A stretch of 64,000 nt of DNA from assembly GCF_016859285.1 (NCBI RefSeq), contig NC_053416.1, positions 531,501 to 595,500 of the forward strand, read 5' to 3'. How positions within the stretch are numbered: position 1 is the stretch's first letter; the number at the start of each line of letters is the position of its first letter. Source of the stretch: Xiphias gladius (Eukaryota > Chordata > Actinopteri > Istiophoriformes > Xiphiidae). The notes under the pieces are model-generated. The model had not been told where the DNA came from, ran no database searches, and was given only the letters and a program-made list of their open reading frames with translations. The position numbers were made by a program, and so were the translations under genes. Below, piece by piece: positions 57,262-64,000 of this stretch.

Positions 57262-57905
57262 CACACAGTGTCCCTGTAACACACAGACAGACAGAGTGTC
57301 CCTATAACACACAAAAACAGACAGTGTCCCTGTAACACACACAAACAGTGTCCTAGTAACACACAGACACAGTGTCCCTGTAACACACAGACAGACACAG
57401 TGTCCCTGTAACACACACAGACAGTGTCCTAGTAACACACAGACACAGTGTCCCTGTAACACACAGACACAGTGTCCCTATAACACACAAACAGACACAG
57501 TGTCCTAGTAACACACACAAACAGTGTCCTAGTAACACACAGACACAGTGTCCCTGTAACACACAAAAACAAACAGTGTCCTAGTAACACACAGACACAG
57601 TGTCCCTGTAACACACAGACAGACAGTTTCCCTGTAACACACACAGTGTCCCTGTAACACACAAACAGACAGTGTCCCTGTAACACACAGACACAGTGTC
57701 CCTGTAACACACAGACAGACACAGTGTCCCTGTAACACACACAGACAGACACAGTGTCCCTGTAACACACACACAGACAGTGTCCTAGTAACACACACAA
57801 ACAGTGTCCCTGTAACACACACATACAGACATAGTGTCCCTGTAACACACACATACAGACATAGTGTCCCTGTAACACACAGACAGACACAGTGTCCCTG
57901 TAATA
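57262..57905. repeat. GTCCCTGTAACACAC minisatellite
   Basis: Tandem units of about 23-32 nt built on acagtgtccctgtaacacac plus a variable (CA/GACA) spacer, with a GTCCTAGTAACACAC variant. G-poor on plus. It creates 70-161-aa 'CVLQGHCVC' minus-strand frames that are artefacts. Confidence 0.95.
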
Positions 57906-58295
57906 CACTTGCATTCACACACCCGTTGACCCAGGAACATAATAAAAAACGGTCATTTTTGATAAGAATAATGTCGAAATATCCCAGAATGCACCGAAAA
58001 GGGAGAGTTACCATTCAATAATGTGTGTTTGGCCAAAACAATAAAGGTGTGTAAATGTTGACTGTGATGGATTATCGTCAATTGATTGTGGCAGCTTTAC
58101 TGTTACATTTTTAGATATTTGTGTAAACCAACAAATTCACTTTGTAAAAGATGAGATTGTTTCTGTGTTAACGAGCTGTTGCTGGATGTGAGTGTTTGAT
58201 TTGAGGGAAAAATGTCAAATGTCAGTTTTCATCGGAAAAACGTCCGTACTTTTGATCTGAAAACCATCCTGCAGGTGATTCTACTTCAGGTCGCT

Positions 58296-58420
58296 TAAAG
58301 GAACATTCAACATTTTGAGAAATACGATCACGATGCGTTTTATGTTTATGTTATGTATAGAAGCTGGAGTCAGGACGTGATGGTTAGCCCCAACTCGTAA
58401 CTCAAGAGTCAGAGGTATCA
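58296..58420 (+). repeat. Fish repeat, plus orientation
   Basis: aaaggaacattcaacatttt, gagaaatacgatcacgatgc and agaagctggagtcaggac match an element common in percomorph genomes; an inverse copy lies at 60385-60552. Confidence 0.6.
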
Positions 58421-59727
58421 TGAATTTCTGACGCCGACGATATCTCCCACTTGTTGAAAAGTACGACTGACATGTCAACAAACTGCCGGCAAAATGGCTG
58501 CAAATGCACCACCGCTGGCAGTCACGTCAAAATAAAGTCCAGTATTAACACTAAAACAATCCATTCAACTCATTTTGTAGGAGCCGTACACTGTTTGATC
58601 CGGTTTCACTTGGTTACGAACTGCCTCAAACTCCTGAGACAACAAAATTAGCTAGTTTAGGCAGTTGACCAGGTGTGACTATAGGGTCAGCATTAGGGCT
58701 ACCTACCTCGGAATAATGTGTGAACACTTCCAAGTTGGAATAAGGGTTCTCTTTCCTCTTCTTCTCATTATGCCCACATTGCGTGAATGTCTTCTCACTG
58801 CATCAGTATTTGTGACCTATTGTAGATACTGAAGGGGCACCATTTTGGAAACACCTGTCGAACTAAAGTATGTGATCGAATACGATCAAATCATTTTCAG
58901 TGGCAATATAACTGAAATTTCTGTTCAGGTCACAGAATTTGGTATGACACCAACTTAACGTCTGGCATCTGCAGTCCATTAAAACGGGACAAAACTTTTC
59001 CTCGGAAAGTTTCCCGGGTTGTAACTTTTTCTCCAGTGTAATTTATGTGACTATTTAACACATTCTGCAAAATCTCTGGACACATTTTCAAGCAAAAGCA
59101 GTTAAAAAGTAAAATCCTTTACATTCATTGCTGTGTTACTGTGCAGGGTTGGACGCTTGTTTACATACAATGACAACCCGGATTAGTCTACGGTCAGAGG
59201 CGCTGCGCAGAAGTACTGGAAAATCTGATAAACTCAGGGCTTGTCGCTTACGTATTTCCCGAGGAGCACATGTCCTCCTAAGTTGAAAAAGTTGAAAAGT
59301 TTTAGGAGTGCAATGAAAATTGATCAAATAATGTGTTTTTCCTTAATAAAGGGATATGAGGAAACATTTCCAAGTAAATTGATTTCATTTATTTGAATAC
59401 AAAAAGTACACTAGGTTTTAATCATTTCTGCTTCAAACTGTATTTAATAAATAAATTTGAGCTCAGCCAGTGGTCCACAGCAGGACCGGGATCTTTGCAC
59501 TAACTAGTGGATCACATGGTTTTTTTCAACGGACCACACTGGTTCAGCGTTGTGAGCGTGTCATCGGCGTTGGTGTGTCTATCAACCTTGCTGGGCTGAA
59601 TTTTGTAAAACTTTTTATTCACACACGTGCTCCCGAATACATTTTACAGTTTGCCAACATCTATTTTTAGTCGCTAATGCGAGTGAAACGCAAATAGTAC
59701 TCAAACTCCGGAGCCCCGGAACCGTTG
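58421..59727. other. Intergenic DNA
   Basis: A/T-rich; no gene or recognised element. Confidence 0.45.
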
Positions 59728-59847
59728 TTCATCAAGGAAAAGTTACGACACACAACTCCCCGGAAAACCACCGCTTGGGGTTTTTAGCCACGGTAGCGTC
59801 GTGGTTTTTTTCTGGCGAGTTGTGTGTCGTAACTTTTTCTTGATGAA
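59728..59847. repeat. Inverted repeat with 31-bp arms
   Basis: Arms 59728-59758 and 59817-59847 are complementary over 31 nt with one mismatch (core aagttacgacacacaactc). The 58-nt spacer is itself partly palindromic. The sequence tttttagccacggtagcgt at 59781-59799 recurs after the right arm at 59861-59879. Confidence 0.9.
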
Positions 59848-59934
59848 CCACCGTTTGTGGTTTTTAGCCACGGTAGCGTTGTTGCTTTGTGGATGACGGC
59901 GTCAGTCGCTGTGTCTTTGGTTCAGACTGAAACA

Positions 59935-60310
59935 TCTCAACAACTGTTGGATGGATTGCGATGACATGTGGTTCAGGCGTTCCTGGTCCCCTCGGGATGA
60001 ACTGGAATAACCTTGGTGATCCCCTGACTCTTCATCTAGCGCCACCATCAGGTCAACATTTTAATTTCTCCAATACTTTGGTTTATGATCAGACACCCGC
60101 AGTACTAATGACGTTCCCATCAGCCTCAGCTGTACTTTGTGTTTACTACTAATTAGCTAAGGTTAGTATGCTAAAATAAGATAGTGGACATGTAAACATT
60201 CTACCTGCTGAACATCGGCATGATAGTGTTCTCATTGGGTTAGCATGCTAATGTTAGCATTTAGCTCAAAGCATAAGTGTGTCTAAGTAGCTGTAGACTT
60301 TCTGTGTGTG
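59935..60310 (+). repeat. Fish repeat 'TTGGATGGATTGCGATGA'
   Basis: Phrases tctcaacaactgttggatgg, gatcccctgactcttcatct, agcgccaccatcaggtcaac and tagcatgctaatgttagcat mark an element frequent in percomorph genomes. No ORF. Confidence 0.7.
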
Positions 60311-60384
60311 TTCAGATTAAACAAATGGATACAGCATGTCGATCAGTGAGCTTTAGAGGTGTAGGTAGGTGTACTTTTGAACTT

Positions 60385-60552
60385 TGGACAGGGTCAAGCT
60401 AGCTGCTCCTCCATTTCCAGTCTTTGTGCTAAGCTAGGCTAACCACGTCCTGACTCCAGCTCCATACTCAACATGCACACAGGAGACATCTGAACATCTG
60501 ACTCAGAGAGCAAGAGAGTAAAACTTTGCCTAATGTTGAACTACTCCTCTAA
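60385..60552 (-). repeat. Fish repeat, inverse of 58.3 kb copy
   Basis: caagctagctgctcctccat, tttgtgctaagctaggctaa and aatgttgaactactcctct are the reverse complement of the 58296 element type. Confidence 0.65.
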
Positions 60553-61554
60553 TGAAAGAAAAAGTCTAAAGGGTCAATTCACAAAATAATTTAAAATTTA
60601 AAAAATACATTTAAAAAAAAGTAATGTTTGCAGAAAGAATGTCCCTGTAACACACACACACACTTATACACACCTCCTCTCCATCCACCCTCCTGGTTTG
60701 TTGGTTTGTTTCTGTTGATTGGTCCACAACACCCAGCATAAGCCTTAACTGAACATATTCTAATATTCTGTAAATCAAAATGTTAAAAAGAAAAAAAGGA
60801 AAAGACAAAACTAACGGAGAAGAAAAGGAAATGTGTACTGTAGCTGTTAATTTTTAGTCTTTCTGTTCATTACTTTCTGCTGGTTTTTTCTTAATATTTC
60901 TAACCTGATGTCTGAGCGCGACGAGATGTCGGTGATGAACGCGTCATGTTTGAAAAAATAGAAGAAGCTTCAGGGCAGAGGAGGAGCGGTCGTGTACAAA
61001 GTTAGCGGAGAGACTCGGACAACTCTTGTCTTTTAGAAATGTTTTTTATTGTATGTGATTAAAAGAAAAACAACAACCTGGCAATTTGAAAAGCAGTTTG
61101 TGAATAAATTAAGTTTAATGAGAATTATTTTACAAAGAAAGGGGAAAACTGGTGTCCTGTCTTCATTGTCGTCACTCCCATCAAGTCTGTCAGACACTGG
61201 TTCATTTCAAATTTGGAAAAATCTTCAAACAGCCCTTACGGTCACAATTACAGGAGCGTAACACTGGTTTTGTACGTTTTAGTCCAAGAACTACTGGCTT
61301 AGCTGTGAGCCCCACCCACCACCAAAACCCCGACCACAGGACCGGACGCTGCTGTCGCTTACAAATTGATTGACGGGTCTTTTAATTCGGGAATTAGCAG
61401 TCGACAACAACCGAATCGGTTATTAATATTAATGTTAGTGATTGTTTACATCAGTAAACACAGCAGGACAACAGGAAGATATTTTTTAGAAATGATGTTT
61501 ACTGTAGCTGTTTAACAGTGAGAAACGTCTTTTTGAGAATACGGTCACATTTTT

Positions 61555-62345
61555 ATAAGAAAAAGAGGCATAATATGAAAATAAAGGCAATTTTATCTGG
61601 AAAAAGTTGCTACTAGAGCAGAGTTTTCAGAAGAAGAAAAGACAGGAACAATAAAGTTCGAATTTCCTGAGGAGAAAAAAAGACAAGAAAAGTTGAATTT
61701 TGGGGAAAAGTCATAACCTGAGAATAAAGCGGAGTAAAGTCGCAGTTTACGAGAAAAAGGTCAATATGTCATTATACTTGCCATTTTATGAAGAGTAAAT
61801 GTTTTAAGGAAGAAGTTCCAATTTTATGATATTATGAAATAAACCACAGCAGGAGAATAAAGTTGCAATTCTAAGAGAAAAAAGTTGTAAAATGTGACAA
61901 TGGTCAACATTTTGTGCGAAACTAGAATTAAAGCCTCGCAGTTGAACACCTCGCACCAGTCAAGCTGCAGTTTACATCCACGTCGGTCCAGACTCACACA
62001 ATATATGTAGTCGAGACTTTGAAGCACTGGCGTGAATTCCATCATAAGTAGTGGACAAATTCTTGAGTTATTTGACCTCTGACCTTCGACCACCGAAATC
62101 CAACCAGTTCGTCCTTGAGTCCAAGTGATCGTTTGTGACAGATTTGAATCGATCCCCTCAGGGCGTTGCCGATGCCTCCGGCCACGACTGTCGCCAGCGC
62201 CGAGGCATAAAAATGTCACGATGCAATGAGAGAAAAGTCAAAATATCACGAGAAAAGTCGCAGTTTTGCTGGTAAAACGTCAGAAAGTTAAAATAAAGTT
62301 GTAATTTTATGAGCAAAAGTCTAAATATCACGAGAATAAGCAACG
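61555..62345. repeat. Degenerate GAGAATAAAGT repeat
   Basis: Repeated gagaataaagttgcaattct, gagaaaaaagttgtaaaatg and cacgagaaaagtcgcagttt motifs. A related patch is at 63350-63420. Confidence 0.6.
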
Positions 62346-63540
62346 GCAGGGCAACAACGGTTGAGAGCGATGTTTCTAAAATATGCTCCTCGTGACTCAC
62401 GGGCCCAGTCTTTTATTTTCTCATCTTTCTTTTTCAGTAAATTTCCTGTTTGTGTGAAGGTGTTGCAGGAGACTCTGAAGCTGTGACAGTGGGATCAGAA
62501 GGTGCAGGTGCTCGTGTTAGACGGAGATGTCTGACCGTTCTTCAGACCGTACCCTGACACTCCTGGAGGGAAAATGTCGCCTATTTTAAAGCCGTGAACT
62601 CGGCGGCAGTCAGATCCTCAGCTGCTTCGCACTTCGAACGCCCACAGGAAACTGTCCCGTGATCACAGATGGATGCACTGCGGAATTTTAGGATCCTGGA
62701 ACTGTTCAGGATTTCAGTCCACTTCCCCAGTATTGCAGCGGAGACAGAAATATCATCAACAGATATCTGAAAACCCTGTCTCTTCATGGCATTTTTGCAT
62801 CTCTTTGTAGCCATATTTAGCCTCTTTGTAGCCGTTTTGCATCTTTTTGTGGTTGTTTTGCTATTTTTAGTTGTTTTTGCATCTCTTTGTAGCCATATTT
62901 AGCCTCTTTGTAGCCATTTTGTCTCTCTCTAATGTGATGCCCATTAAGCCCAATCCATCCACTGGTTACTCCTCATCATAAAAGGCGTCTCTTGTCATGT
63001 TGGAAGTGAAACATACTGTCGGGCAATAAGCATAAATCCAACTCTCATCGTCCCGTCCTGCTTGTTCAGGTATTTAAGCTAAGCAGCGAAACAGTGTTAT
63101 GTTGAAACAACAAAATAACCGTCTCATCTTGTGTTTTTCCTCATCGTACTTACACTCAGTTGTTAGTTTATTAGGTCCTACCGGCTAAAAGCGAGTCAGC
63201 CTGATCCAACAGTCCCCTAATAAATGCTCATTGTTGGGTTTGCGTCGAGCAGATTCACCCCCGCGTGGTTCGTGCTGCCGCTGCCGAACTGTGTGGTTCT
63301 CAGGTCAGTTCGGCTCGCATCAGTGTGTCATGATACAGGTTCTCATAAACATAATTTTGTATCTCACGATAATGACGAGGTTTCTCATAACGAGTCATAA
63401 TTACGAGAAAAACATGGCTAACGAAAGAAATAGTTTGTTGATGGAATACTTTTTCCTCTGAAGTGGCAGAGATGGGTTTCCTTATCCTTCATTCACCACA
63501 TGACTGCGACCAGAGTAAATCAGATTCCTTGTGAGACACT
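62346..63540. other. Intergenic, downstream of hspb
   Basis: Includes a tandem 'CTCTTTGTAGCCATATTTAG' stretch at 62793-62935. Nothing coding. Confidence 0.5.
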
Positions 63541-63558
63541 TGAACATCACATGAGAAG

Positions 63559-63564
63559 TTTATT
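63559..63564 (-). terminator. Likely hspb polyadenylation signal
   Basis: AATAAA on minus (tttatt on plus), 110 nt past the stop of the small heat-shock gene. Confidence 0.6.
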
Positions 63565-63672
63565 AGAAAAATAATATCAGCCTCACGTTCCCTCCGCCTG
63601 ACAGACACAGCAAAACCACACTGCAACAACAGAGATAAGTGAATAGACGAGATGGTTCACTGCGTTTTCAGC

Positions 63673-64000
63673 TCAGTTCTTCTCAGCAGCGGCGCTCTCT
63701 GAGGAGGCGGCGCCGCTCCCCTCCGGTCCCCCGCTGGTGGAGGAGGAGGAGGAGGAGGTGATGGCTGGCGCCGAGGTGACGCTGATGGGGACGACCCTCT
63801 CTTTCCCATCAAGCAGCGCTCTCTCCCGGGGCGCCTGGATCTGCAGCCGGCCTCCCGCCAGCGAGCAGGTGACGGCCTCGGGGTCGACGCCGTCTGGCAG
63901 GTCGAACTCTTGCCTGAACTCCTGACACCTGTAGGAGTAGGAGCCCTTGCCGTCCTCCTGCTTCTTCTCCGTCCTGCCGCTCACCCTCAGCTTCCTGCCC
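63673..64000 (-). CDS. Small heat-shock protein, Hsp30/HspB9-like, 3' part
   Basis: C-terminal 108 residues, cut at the window edge. The alpha-crystallin domain continues from outside: GRKLRVSGRTEKKQ, then GSYSYRCQEFRQEFDLPDGV and DPEAVTCSLAGGRLQIQAPR. The F-x-LP-x-GVDPxAVxCSLxxGxLxIxAP block is diagnostic of small heat-shock proteins, here closest to the fish Hsp30/HspB9-like group. VPISV could serve as the I-x-V tail motif that binds the neighbouring dimer. The protein ends in a Ser/Gly/Ala-rich tail (TSGGPEGSGAASSESAAAEK). ATP-independent holdase of the cytosol. The true start lies beyond 64000; the GTG at 63984 is not a start. The exact paralogue cannot be named from this part. Confidence 0.88.
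   Translation of the reverse strand, partial: GRKLRVSGRTEKKQEDGKGSYSYRCQEFRQEFDLPDGVDPEAVTCSLAGGRLQIQAPRERALLDGKERVVPISVTSAPAITSSSSSSTSGGPEGSGAASSESAAAEKN

Noticed and set aside
57429-58014. Two 161-aa minus-strand frames of VCVLQGHCVC repeats
   Set aside because: Pure translations of the GTCCCTGTAACACAC minisatellite; all frames are similar and no start or splice context fits.

Overview
This is nuclear DNA from a ray-finned fish, probably a percomorph. Genes are split into many small exons with GT-AG introns. CA/TG microsatellites are frequent, the gaps are filled with interspersed repeats of kinds common in percomorph genomes, and promoter-like regions are CpG-rich. I see no prokaryotic gene organisation, virus, CRISPR array or rRNA gene.

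Five protein-coding genes can be read. (1) 1.2-18.6 kb, minus: lcp2 (SLP-76), the haematopoietic adaptor with a SAM domain, YESPN tyrosines, a proline-rich middle and an SH2 domain. I resolved 20 coding exons whose phases chain consistently to about 484 residues; two are micro-exons of 20 and 16 nt. (2) 26.8-31.6 kb, minus: zmat2 (SNU23), a spliceosomal zinc-finger protein, six coding exons, 201 aa. (3) 33.3-40.6 kb, plus: slbp2, the oocyte-type histone stem-loop-binding protein, nine coding exons, about 344 aa. It lies head-to-head with zmat2 across a 1.7-kb gap. (4) About 42.9-53.4 kb, plus: fam53c, with a CpG-rich first-exon region and four coding exons; its expected start methionine is out of frame in this sequence. 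(5) 63.7-64.0 kb, minus: the 3' part of a small heat-shock protein of the Hsp30/HspB9-like group, cut by the window edge.

The rest is intron and intergenic sequence. The main tracts are 18.6-26 kb (lcp2 promoter side, then a 32-bp minisatellite at 23.4-24.3 kb), 44.0-46.0 kb (a second array of the same minisatellite inside fam53c intron 1), 53.4-63.5 kb (microsatellite, the GTCCCTGTAACACAC minisatellite, a large hairpin, several repeats), and two decayed Tc1/mariner copies on either side of zmat2 exon 1.

The genes do not form a pathway: lcp2 is an immune signalling adaptor, zmat2 a splicing factor, slbp2 a histone-mRNA factor, fam53c a nuclear 14-3-3-type phosphoprotein and hspb a chaperone. 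The most unusual shared feature is architectural. In lcp2 and zmat2 at least five splice acceptors have a long (TG)n run on the transcribed strand within about 1-15 nt of the AG, a layout known from CFTR exon 9. I found no wholly new biological system. The best leads are these TG-abutted acceptors, the broken fam53c start, the slbp2 promoter and 3'UTR signals, and the twin minisatellites.
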